A stretch of 64,000 nt of DNA from Parasalinivibrio latis (GTDB taxonomy: Bacteria; Pseudomonadota; Gammaproteobacteria; Enterobacterales; Vibrionaceae): assembly GCF_036825535.1 (NCBI RefSeq), contig NZ_CP098812.1, positions 868,001 to 932,000 on the forward strand, written 5' to 3'. The stretch's first letter is position 1. Each line of letters begins with the position of its first letter. This document shows positions 24,916 to 32,631 of this stretch, in pieces. Position numbers and translations under genes: made by a program. The notes beneath the pieces are model-generated. The model did no database searches. It had not been told where the DNA came from and saw only the letters and a list, made by a program, of their open reading frames with translations.

Positions 24916-26025
24916 ATGGCACTGAGTAGCGCAAAGGAAATTATCGACGATATCCGTCAGGGTAAAATGGTTATCCTGATGGATGACGAAGATCGCGAGA
25001 ACGAAGGCGACCTGATTATTGCCGCCGAAGCGATTACCCCGGAAGCGATCAATTTTATGGCGACATATGGCCGCGGCCTGATTTGCCTCACCATGACCAA
25101 AGACCGCTGCCGAACCCTCGGCCTTCCTTTGATGGTGTCGGACAACAATGCCCAGTTCACCACTAATTTCACCGTATCCATTGAAGCGGCAGAAGGTGTT
25201 ACCACGGGTATCTCCGCTGCTGACCGTGCCCGCACTGTGCAGGCTGCCGTTGCGAAAGATGCCAAAGCGGCAGACCTGGTTCAGCCGGGGCATATCTTCC
25301 CGTTGATGGCGCAGGACGGCGGTGTACTGACTCGAGCCGGGCACACTGAAGCCGGCTGTGACCTTGCCCGTCTTGGCGGTTTTGAACCAGCTGGTGTGAT
25401 TGTAGAAATCCTTAATGATGACGGCACCATGGCACGCCGTCCGGATCTGGAGATTTTTGCAGAGAAGCACGGTCTCAAGTTAGGTACCATTGCCGATCTC
25501 ATCGAATACCGCAACGAGAACGAAACCACGGTAGAGCGCGTTGCAGAATGCCGCTTGCCTACCGAGTACGGTGAATTCGAGCTGGTCACTTACCGTGACA
25601 CCATTGACAACCAGATCCACTATGCCCTGAAAAAAGGTGAGGTGGCTGACAAGCCGGTGCTGGTGCGTGTCCACCTGCAGGATACCTTCACCGATGTCCT
25701 CCACTCCAACCGCTCCGCTGACAGAAGTTGGTCCTTGCAGCAGGCAATGGAGCGAATCAGTGATGAGGGTGGTGTGTTGGTCATCCTGGGGCGTGAAGAG
25801 ACAACTGACTCCCTTATCCAAAAAGTGAAACTCTTTGAAGCCGAGGACGCCGGACAGGAACCCCGCAAGGCAAAATGGCAGGGTACATCCCGCCGGGTCG
25901 GCGTGGGCTCTCAGATCCTGGCGGATCTGGGTGTTGGGGAAATGAAGCTGCTTTCATCCAGCAACAAGCGTTATCACGCACTTTCCGGCTTCGGCCTGAA
26001 GGTTGTCGAATACGTCTGCGAATAA
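24916..26025 (+). CDS. ribBX: 3,4-dihydroxy-2-butanone-4-phosphate synthase with degenerate GTP cyclohydrolase II domain (RibBX)
   Basis: The N-terminal domain (about residues 1-200) is an intact DHBP synthase making the four-carbon precursor of riboflavin: DDEDRENEGDL and HTEAGCDLARL are present. The C-terminal domain (about 205-369) aligns with GTP cyclohydrolase II but lacks its zinc cysteines. Where RibA has Cys-X10-Cys-X-Cys after RVHSE, this protein reads RVHLQDTF...HSNRSADRSW with no Cys, and the RQEGRGIGL-type catalytic segment is GREETTDSL. It therefore fits the RibBX variant described in Proteobacteria; GTP cyclohydrolase II must be encoded by a separate ribA outside the window. RbsD/annotation as bifunctional ribBA would be misleading. 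Confidence 0.93.
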   Translation: MALSSAKEIIDDIRQGKMVILMDDEDRENEGDLIIAAEAITPEAINFMATYGRGLICLTMTKDRCRTLGLPLMVSDNNAQFTTNFTVSIEAAEGVTTGISAADRARTVQAAVAKDAKAADLVQPGHIFPLMAQDGGVLTRAGHTEAGCDLARLGGFEPAGVIVEILNDDGTMARRPDLEIFAEKHGLKLGTIADLIEYRNENETTVERVAECRLPTEYGEFELVTYRDTIDNQIHYALKKGEVADKPVLVRVHLQDTFTDVLHSNRSADRSWSLQQAMERISDEGGVLVILGREETTDSLIQKVKLFEAEDAGQEPRKAKWQGTSRRVGVGSQILADLGVGEMKLLSSSNKRYHALSGFGLKVVEYVCE

Positions 26026-26110
26026 CAATTCACAGGTTAAAAGACAGATATTTAATACAGTTAGGCAGGTAGTGAACCCTCCTGCCATAAATCATGCGGG
26101 ATACTGGCTG

Positions 26111-26138
26111 GTGACTTTCACCTGAACTGTGCTAGAAT
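26111..26138 (+). promoter_or_regulatory. Internal promoter of ribH-nusB
   Basis: GTGACT (26111-26116), a 16-bp spacer and TAGAAT (26133-26138), 45 bp before the ribH ATG. The 158-bp gap after ribBX contains an imperfect GGCAGG...CCTGCC hairpin (26064-26086) without a T-tract. Confidence 0.5.
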
Positions 26139-26183
26139 CCCGCGGTTTTTCTAACCGGATTAGAATACTCAACAGGAAGGCCC

Positions 26184-26654
26184 ATGAAGGTTATTGAAGG
26201 CGCTATCGCCGCACCAAATGCTCAGATTGCTATTGTTATCTCCCGTTTTAACAGCTTTATTAACGAAAGCCTGTTGGAAGGTGCAGTTGATGCACTCAAG
26301 CGCATGGGGCAAGTCAGCGAAGAGAACATCACCGTTATTCGTGTCCCAGGCGCTTACGAGTTGCCACTGGTGGCAAAGCGTGTTGCCAAATCAGACCGTT
26401 ACGATGCGATTGTTGCATTGGGTTCTGTGATTCGCGGTGGCACACCACACTTTGAATATGTTGCCGGTGAATGTAATAAAGGCCTTGCACAGGTCGCGCT
26501 GGAATTTGATACACCGGTAGCTTTCGGTGTCCTGACTGTTGATACCATTGAACAAGCCATCGAACGCGCGGGTACCAAGGCGGGTAATAAAGGGGCAGAG
26601 GCTGCACTCAGCGCGCTTGAAATGGTTAATGTACTGTCCCAGATCGATTCCTAA
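26184..26654 (+). CDS. ribH: 6,7-dimethyl-8-ribityllumazine synthase
   Basis: Condenses the ribitylaminouracil with the butanone phosphate to give lumazine, the penultimate riboflavin step. The 156-residue product is the full size of the icosahedral-type enzyme. Motifs VPGAYELP, GSVIRGGTPHFEYV (catalytic His) and PVAFGVLTVDT are present. AGGAAGGCCC precedes the ATG. nusB begins 11 bp downstream. Confidence 0.97.
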   Translation: MKVIEGAIAAPNAQIAIVISRFNSFINESLLEGAVDALKRMGQVSEENITVIRVPGAYELPLVAKRVAKSDRYDAIVALGSVIRGGTPHFEYVAGECNKGLAQVALEFDTPVAFGVLTVDTIEQAIERAGTKAGNKGAEAALSALEMVNVLSQIDS

Positions 26655-26665
26655 CAGGGGGTAGA

Positions 26666-27118
26666 GTGAAACCATCCGCACGTCGTAATGCCCGTCAGTT
26701 TGCGTTGCAAGCCATTTACTCTTGGCAGATTTCTCAGGAAAACGTTGCCAACATTGAGCAACAATTCCTGAGCGCAGGACGCTATGAAGAAGAAGCGTTC
26801 CAGGGCGATGAGCCGTCGCTGCGTGCGCCGGAGACCGACGTGGATTACTTCCGCGATTTGCTGACTGGCGTGACCCTTCATCACGCAGAGCTGGATGCAA
26901 AAATGCGCCCATATCTTTCACGTCCCCTGCAGGACCTGGATGAAATGGAACACGCACTGCTGCGCCTGTCTGTGTATGAAATGATGAAGCGCGAAGACGT
27001 ACCTCATAAAGTCATCATTAACGAAGCTATCGAGCTGGCCAAGCGTTTCGGCGCTGAAGACAGCCACAAGTTCGTGAACGGTGTACTTGATAAGCTGGTT
27101 CCAGCTCTTCGAAAGTAA
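26666..27118 (+). CDS. nusB: Transcription antitermination protein NusB
   Basis: All-helical RNA-binding protein, 150 residues, that with NusE(S10) binds boxA of rRNA leaders. The opening SARRNARQFALQAIYSWQIS and the C-terminal VIINEAIELAKRFGAEDSHKFVNGVLD are conserved. Translation starts at a GTG (26666) behind AGGGGGTA. It forms an operon with ribH and ends in a strong terminator. Confidence 0.97.
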   Translation: MKPSARRNARQFALQAIYSWQISQENVANIEQQFLSAGRYEEEAFQGDEPSLRAPETDVDYFRDLLTGVTLHHAELDAKMRPYLSRPLQDLDEMEHALLRLSVYEMMKREDVPHKVIINEAIELAKRFGAEDSHKFVNGVLDKLVPALRK

Positions 27119-27125
27119 TATCCTG

Positions 27126-27152
27126 AAAAGGCCAGCATTGCTGGCCTTTTTT
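27126..27152 (+). terminator. Rho-independent terminator after nusB
   Basis: AAAAGGCCAGC / GCTGGCCTTTT, 11-bp stem with a 3-nt loop, then TT. Confidence 0.9.
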
Positions 27153-27189
27153 CTAACTATTCTAAAAAACACAAACAACGGTAACTGCA

Positions 27190-28170
27190 ATGGCCTGCGG
27201 TGAATTCGATCTGATTTCGCGCTACTTCCAAACGCAAAACGTTTCACGCCGGGACGTCAATGTCCCCATCGGTGACGACTGCGCAATCCTGACTGTGCCG
27301 GAAGGCAATCAACTGGCGGTAACAACGGATACGCTTGTTGCCGGGACCCATTTTCTCGCTTGTGCACCCGCTGAGCTCGTCGCGCATAAGGCGCTGGCTG
27401 CCAACCTCAGCGATCTGGCGGCAATGGGGGCGACACCTGCCTGGGTTTCCCTTGCCCTGACCCTGCCCGAGCCGGATGAAGCCTGGGTGAAAGCGTTCTG
27501 CGACGGCTTTTTCAAACTGGCTGAATACTTCAATGTCCAGCTTATCGGTGGCGACACGACGAAGGGCGACGTGCTGTCCATTACGATCACAGCACAAGGC
27601 GTGGTACCCGCGGGTACCGCATTGACCCGGGGCGGGGCATCCATCGGTGATTGGGTATATGTAACCGGAAACCTTGGTGACAGTGCTGCGGGGCTGGATG
27701 CCATCCTTGGCGGCAAAAATGCGACACTGGGGATGGCAGATGTACTGTGTAAGCGTCATTACAAGCGCACCCCCAGGGTGCTTGCCGGGCAGTCCCTGAG
27801 GTCGATTGCCTCTGCGTGCGTGGATATCTCAGACGGCCTGGTATCAGATCTTGGCCATATCCTGAACCGAAGCGGTGTTTCTGCCGTGGTGGATGCCGAG
27901 CTTCTTCCTATGTCTGCAGAATTCCTGTCCTGTTATGCAAACGTTGATGAGGCAAGACGTATTGCACTGACTAGCGGCGAGGAATATGAGCTTTGCTTTA
28001 CGGTTTCAGAGCAGAACAAAGGTGCAGTCCAAAGCGCATTGACCCATAGCGGAGTGAGTGCCACCTGTATCGGTCAAATCCGCCCCGGCAGCGGCCTCAA
28101 AGTGATGCAGGGGAACCGGGAAGTACAATGGGATTTGGCCGGTTATGATCATTTTCGGAGCGACAAGTGA
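27190..28170 (+). CDS. thiL: Thiamine-monophosphate kinase
   Basis: ATP-dependent kinase that turns thiamine monophosphate into the coenzyme thiamine diphosphate. The 326-residue protein opens GEFDLISRYF and has the AIRS-like metal-binding segments IGDDCAIL, TDTLVAGTHF, ANLSDLAAMG and GGDTTKGD. Its TGA stop overlaps the pgpA GTG by 4 nt (GTGA), so translation is coupled. Confidence 0.97.
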   Translation: MACGEFDLISRYFQTQNVSRRDVNVPIGDDCAILTVPEGNQLAVTTDTLVAGTHFLACAPAELVAHKALAANLSDLAAMGATPAWVSLALTLPEPDEAWVKAFCDGFFKLAEYFNVQLIGGDTTKGDVLSITITAQGVVPAGTALTRGGASIGDWVYVTGNLGDSAAGLDAILGGKNATLGMADVLCKRHYKRTPRVLAGQSLRSIASACVDISDGLVSDLGHILNRSGVSAVVDAELLPMSAEFLSCYANVDEARRIALTSGEEYELCFTVSEQNKGAVQSALTHSGVSATCIGQIRPGSGLKVMQGNREVQWDLAGYDHFRSDK

Positions 28171-28655
28171 GTAAACCAACCGACAAATTGAGTATGGCAA
28201 ATCCGGTCCACCTGCTGGCTACCGGGTTTGGCAGCGGCCTTTCCGCCGTCGTACCAGGAACCATGGGAACGCTGGCAGCCGTCCCCTTCTATTTGCTGAT
28301 GACTCAGTTGCCTGCAACGGCCTACTGGGGCATTGTGGCAATTGCGTCCATGGTGGGTATTTATCTTTGTGGGAAAACCTCGTCTGATATGGAAGTCCAC
28401 GATCATGGCAGCATTGTCTGGGATGAGTTTGTGGGCTTTTGGATCACCATGGGTGTCGTTTCAGTGGTTTCCTGGCAAAGTGTCCTGGCGGGCTTTGTGG
28501 TATTCCGTGCATTTGACATGATTAAGCCCTGGCCCATCAAATGGTTCGATCAGCATGTCCACGGTGGGTTCGGCATTATGCTGGATGACATTGTGGCCGG
28601 TGTGATGTCAGCCATGACCATGTTTCTGCTCTCCCACTGGTTTGGCTGGTGGTAA
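28167..28655 (+). CDS. pgpA: Phosphatidylglycerophosphatase A
   Basis: Inner-membrane phosphatase that makes phosphatidylglycerol, 162 residues with about four membrane segments. The motifs GSGLSAVVPGTMGTLAAVP and WDEFVGFW, with acidic residues likely binding Mg2+, identify the family. Start is GTG 28167, overlapping thiL. Closing motif AFDMIKPWPIKW is typical. Confidence 0.95.
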   Translation: MSKPTDKLSMANPVHLLATGFGSGLSAVVPGTMGTLAAVPFYLLMTQLPATAYWGIVAIASMVGIYLCGKTSSDMEVHDHGSIVWDEFVGFWITMGVVSVVSWQSVLAGFVVFRAFDMIKPWPIKWFDQHVHGGFGIMLDDIVAGVMSAMTMFLLSHWFGWW

Positions 28656-28666
28656 ATAAGGCACCC

Positions 28667-28703
28667 AAGGCCCTTTGAATAAGGCCCTTTGAATAAGGGC
28701 CTT
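28667..28703. repeat. Tandem 14-mer and hairpin after pgpA
   Basis: AAGGCCCTTTGAAT is repeated exactly (28667-28680, 28681-28694) and followed by AAGGGCCTT, giving a perfect 9-bp stem with a 5-nt loop (28681-28703). No T-tract follows, so it is not a standard terminator. The rest of the 323-bp gap to pqiA is A/T-rich, with no gene or clear promoter that I can defend. Confidence 0.6.
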
Positions 28704-28978
28704 CAGCCGGTTGGTGAAAGAATTCCTGCCTGTATTTCCCGGTAAGTTAATGATGCCAAGGCAATTCATAGATTCCATTTATCTTTGTTTTGATATTTTT
28801 ATGGTCTTTTATTCTGTACTTTTGCATCATGTGGTTCTCCTAAATCAGGGGGGCATTCAATTTTTGAAGAACCGTCAGTGACACTTTCCCAATCTGATGA
28901 TGCTGTTGCCGTTCACTGCTACCCTTGGTTTTCTACCTATTTTGTTGGCCATCAAGCCACTCACAAACAGTTGTAAAC

Positions 28979-30337
28979 ATGTCCGTAAAAGAGCCTGAAA
29001 GTACATTGATAGCTTGTGAAGAGTGCGGGCTCGTTTCCGAAATACCGCCAATGCGGGGTGGGCAGAGTGCCAGTTGCTCCCGGTGTGGACATACACTGGT
29101 CCGTCGTATTGAATTCCCGCATGCGACGATGATGGCGTATGGTATTTCCAGCCTCGTGATGCTGTTGCTCAGTACAGTGTTTCCGTTTATGTCCTTCAGC
29201 GTACAGGGTATCAAGCACGAAATTACCCTGATGTATGCGGTGAAGGTATTCCACTACTTCGGGAATAACACCCTGGCAGTGCTGTTGCTGATTACGATTA
29301 TTGTCCTGCCGGCGCTCTACATTCTTACCCTGATGTATCTCTTTCATGTTGCCGAAAAACACAGACGGAAGGCGAAACCCATCAGGCATCCCGGCCTGAT
29401 AAAGCAGTTGTGCCGGTTGGTTTTCCGGATAGAAACCTGGCTTTTGGTGGATGTGTTCCTTGTGGGCGTGCTTGTCAGCCTGGTGAAGATTGCATCGCTG
29501 GCTGATGTGGGGATGGGACATTCCTTTTGGGCGTTTTGTGCCTACACGGTCCTGGTGATCAAATGTATGCGCAATGCAGACAAAGAGTGGCTGTGGGAAC
29601 ATCTTTTCCCGTCCTACCCGGTAAATGGTGTGAAGTCTGGAGACACACACCTGTCCGGCAATCATGTCGCCTGCGGGCTTTGCGAGCAAATAAACCCGGT
29701 TGTAGGTGAAGTTCCCGGCAACTGTGTGCGCTGCGGAAGCATGCTGCAGCCTTATGAGCCGGAGAGAAGTTTGCAGTGGGCCTGGGCCTTCCTGATTGCA
29801 GCATTCATTTTCTATATCCCGGCAAACCTGTATCCGATGATGTATACATCAAGCCTTGGCTCCACGGAGGTGTCCACGATCATGGATGGCGTAATCATGC
29901 TGTGGAATATGGGCTCATATCCCATTGCAATGGTTATTTTTATCGCAAGTATCTTCGTCCCCCTGACAAAAATGTTGATATTGACCTGGTTGTTCGTTTC
30001 TGCGAAACGGGGAAGGGTGTCAGAAGACGGAGAGTCAGTTGTCAGGCTGAAATATTACCGGGTGACTGAAATCATTGGGCGTTGGTCGATGATAGACGTC
30101 TTTGTTGTGGCTATATTAACGGCGCTGGTCCAACTGAAAGGTTTGATGTCCATTACCCCTGGGCCTGCTGCGCTGTATTTTGCTCTGGTTGTCGTATTAA
30201 CTATCTGTTCCGCTTTGGTATTTGACCCACGTGTGTTTTGGGGTTCTTTTGACGGATCACAAGGTAAAGTACAACCAGAGAGCAATTCCCGTACTTCAAT
30301 GGAGTCCGGTTTAGTTGGAAAAGCGGAACATGAATGA
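28979..30337 (+). CDS. pqiA: Paraquat-inducible protein A, membrane component
   Basis: Inner-membrane protein of the PqiABC system, which bridges the periplasm and helps maintain outer-membrane lipids. The 452-residue product has two homologous halves, each with a zinc-ribbon pair of CxxC motifs (Cys13/16 with Cys33/36; second set CGLCEQ...CVRCGS) followed by about four membrane segments. I chose ATG 28979 (MSVKEPES) because the frame from 28925 begins with a hydrophobic leader not found in the family. pqiB overlaps its end by 8 nt. Confidence 0.92.
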   Translation: MSVKEPESTLIACEECGLVSEIPPMRGGQSASCSRCGHTLVRRIEFPHATMMAYGISSLVMLLLSTVFPFMSFSVQGIKHEITLMYAVKVFHYFGNNTLAVLLLITIIVLPALYILTLMYLFHVAEKHRRKAKPIRHPGLIKQLCRLVFRIETWLLVDVFLVGVLVSLVKIASLADVGMGHSFWAFCAYTVLVIKCMRNADKEWLWEHLFPSYPVNGVKSGDTHLSGNHVACGLCEQINPVVGEVPGNCVRCGSMLQPYEPERSLQWAWAFLIAAFIFYIPANLYPMMYTSSLGSTEVSTIMDGVIMLWNMGSYPIAMVIFIASIFVPLTKMLILTWLFVSAKRGRVSEDGESVVRLKYYRVTEIIGRWSMIDVFVVAILTALVQLKGLMSITPGPAALYFALVVVLTICSALVFDPRVFWGSFDGSQGKVQPESNSRTSMESGLVGKAEHE

Positions 30338-31979
30338 AACCACAAAAATTACCGCAGACGTGAGAACCACTAAAAAGTTTTCCGCTGTTTGGATTATTCC
30401 CCTGATATCACTGACAGTGGGAATCTGGATGCTGTACCAATATGTCAGCAACCAGGGGACAGAAATCACCCTTACCGTCCAGACGGCTGAAGGTATCGAG
30501 GCAGGCAAGACAGAAATTAAGGCGCGAAGTGTCAAAGTGGGGGTCGTCACAAAGGTTTCCCTGAGCGAAGACTATAACTCCATTATCCTCAAGGCCAAGA
30601 TAGACAAGTCTGCCGCCGGCTTGCTGCGAAAGGATACGCTGTTCTGGGTAGTGAAACCCCGTATTGGCAAGGATGGGGTTTCCGGCTTGGATACCTTGCT
30701 TTCCGGTGCGTATATCGAACTGAGGCCGGGAAAGGCGAAGGAAGAGCAGGACTCCTATGCAATGCTGGAGGTTCCGCCGGTAGCGCCGCCTGACGCCAAA
30801 GGCCTCCGGGTTTTGCTTACTTCAAGCGAAGCTGGAAAGTTGTCAGTCGGTGACCCTGTGCTTTACGAGGGGTATACCGTTGGGCGGGTTGAAAAGGTGA
30901 GTTTTGATATCTCCAAGCGAAAGGCGGTTTATCAGCTCTTTGTCTTCCAGCCATACGATGCCCTTGTCCGGACCCGTTCAAGGTTCTGGATGACCTCCGG
31001 TGTTGATTTACAGTTGAATGCCCAGGGATTTAATGTAGATATCGGCTCGCTGGAATCTCTGCTTACCGGCGGGGTAAGTTTTACCGTACCTTCCGGTTCG
31101 CCCCAGGGAACGCCGGTTACCCAGCAAATGGCCTCATTCAAGCTGTTCGATACCATGAAGCAGGTGCGTGAGCAGATGTATGAAAACTACCTTGAATACG
31201 CCATGTTGTTCAGTGAGTCGGTTCGAGGACTGAATCCGGGCGCGCCTGTTGAGTACCGGGGCATCCGTATTGGTACCGTAGAAAAGGTGCCGCTCCACCT
31301 GTCGAACAGAGTCAATGGCTTCTCTTCTGACAGCATTCCGGTACTGGTTCATATCGAAACGGACCGATTCTTTGATCCGTCCCTGACAATGAAACCAAAG
31401 GAACTGCAGGAAAACTTTGCCCGGGAATTTAAGAAAGGGCTCCGTGCAACATTGAAAACCGGTAACTTGCTGACGGGTGCACTCTACATTGATACGGATT
31501 TTTACCCGGATGAACGAAAGCAGGATTACGTCACCGATTACCGTGGATATGATGTGTTCCCGACAAAAGCAGGTGGGTTTGCCCAAATTCAGCGTCAGGT
31601 GAGCAGTATTCTCAACAAGGTTAATTCATTGCCGGTGGAGAACATGCTGGCTTCGATGGACGGTACGCTCAAATCAACAGAGCAAACGTTGAAGACGTTT
31701 AACCAAGTCGGCAGGAACCTGGATAAATTGCTGAAGCAAAAAGATACCCAACAGATCCCGGGTGAGGTGCGCGAAAGCCTTCAGCAGATTCAGGATACCC
31801 TACAGGGCTTCAGTCCAGATGCTCAGGCGTACCGTGACCTGGAGAAAGCACTGGCAAACATGAACGATGTGATGGCAGAGCTGAAACCTGTACTGCGCCA
31901 GATTAATGAAAAGCCAAATGCTCTGATCTTCGGTGATACCAAGCGTGAAGATCCAGTACCGGCTAAAGGAAAGAACTGA
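30330..31979 (+). CDS. pqiB: Paraquat-inducible protein B, MCE-domain protein
   Basis: Periplasmic tube-forming protein with one N-terminal membrane anchor (about residues 17-40, AVWIIPLISLTVGIWML) and three MCE/MlaD repeats (about 42-150, 160-270, 285-400), then a coiled tail. In E. coli PqiB stacks into a channel for lipid transfer between membranes. ATG 30330 lies within ATGAATGA, overlapping the pqiA stop; a TTG at 30315 is an alternative. It is 549 residues, as expected. Confidence 0.93.
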   Translation: MNETTKITADVRTTKKFSAVWIIPLISLTVGIWMLYQYVSNQGTEITLTVQTAEGIEAGKTEIKARSVKVGVVTKVSLSEDYNSIILKAKIDKSAAGLLRKDTLFWVVKPRIGKDGVSGLDTLLSGAYIELRPGKAKEEQDSYAMLEVPPVAPPDAKGLRVLLTSSEAGKLSVGDPVLYEGYTVGRVEKVSFDISKRKAVYQLFVFQPYDALVRTRSRFWMTSGVDLQLNAQGFNVDIGSLESLLTGGVSFTVPSGSPQGTPVTQQMASFKLFDTMKQVREQMYENYLEYAMLFSESVRGLNPGAPVEYRGIRIGTVEKVPLHLSNRVNGFSSDSIPVLVHIETDRFFDPSLTMKPKELQENFAREFKKGLRATLKTGNLLTGALYIDTDFYPDERKQDYVTDYRGYDVFPTKAGGFAQIQRQVSSILNKVNSLPVENMLASMDGTLKSTEQTLKTFNQVGRNLDKLLKQKDTQQIPGEVRESLQQIQDTLQGFSPDAQAYRDLEKALANMNDVMAELKPVLRQINEKPNALIFGDTKREDPVPAKGKN

Positions 31980-32566
31980 TGAAGAAAACCCTTTCAGCTT
32001 TGCTGGCTGTACTCGCCCTGGCCGGCTGCAGTACGACAGGCAGTGAATCGACTGTTAATACCTTTGTGTTGCCGACCCCGGCAACACAAGGCCAGGTGGT
32101 TACCCGTAATGGCCAACCTTTGCTGATAGTTCAGCCGGTGGAAATGGCTGACTACCTTGCCGGTACCGGACTGGTCTACAAAGTGTCTGATTCAGAAATT
32201 GTGATCGCCCAGCAAAACCTCTGGGGTGAAAGCATTGCCAACCAGCTTACCCGCCGGATCACCCGGGATCTTCGTGCAGACCAGAAAGCGTACTGGCCGG
32301 TAGAGCTTACCCCGGCTATGGCGACACAGAGCTTGCCAAGCCTTCAGGTGAAAATCAGTGCATTCAATGGGGATTACAACGGAAATGCAGACGTTTCCGG
32401 GGAATGGATGGTGCTGGATGGTAACGGAGAGCTGAAATACGTCCGTGAGTTCTCCTACCAGATCCCGCTTGATGAAAGTGGCTACCAGGCGCTTGTTTCT
32501 GCCTTGTCGAAGGGTGTGGAGCAGTTGACAACATCCATAGCGGGAACCATCGCGAAGACAAAATAA
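31979..32566 (+). CDS. pqiC: PqiC/YmbA-type outer-membrane lipoprotein
   Basis: A 195-residue lipoprotein with signal MKKTLSALLAVLALAGC (lipobox LAGC, Cys17) and an ABC-transporter-auxiliary-type domain of the PqiC/YmbA family. It anchors the PqiB tube to the outer membrane in E. coli. The ATG shares its first base with the pqiB TGA (TGATG), which shows coupling and completes the pqiABC operon. A bidirectional terminator follows. Confidence 0.92.
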   Translation: MKKTLSALLAVLALAGCSTTGSESTVNTFVLPTPATQGQVVTRNGQPLLIVQPVEMADYLAGTGLVYKVSDSEIVIAQQNLWGESIANQLTRRITRDLRADQKAYWPVELTPAMATQSLPSLQVKISAFNGDYNGNADVSGEWMVLDGNGELKYVREFSYQIPLDESGYQALVSALSKGVEQLTTSIAGTIAKTK

Positions 32567-32582
32567 CGCCGTTAAAACGACA

Positions 32583-32615
32583 AAAAAATACCCCGTTTTA
32601 TACGGGGTATTTTTT
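32583..32615. terminator. Bidirectional terminator between pqiC and dxs
   Basis: ATACCCCGT / ACGGGGTAT with a 5-nt loop, flanked by an A-run on the left and a T-run on the right, so it can end transcripts from both convergent operons. Confidence 0.9.
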
Positions 32616-32631
32616 GGCGGGAAAACTACGA

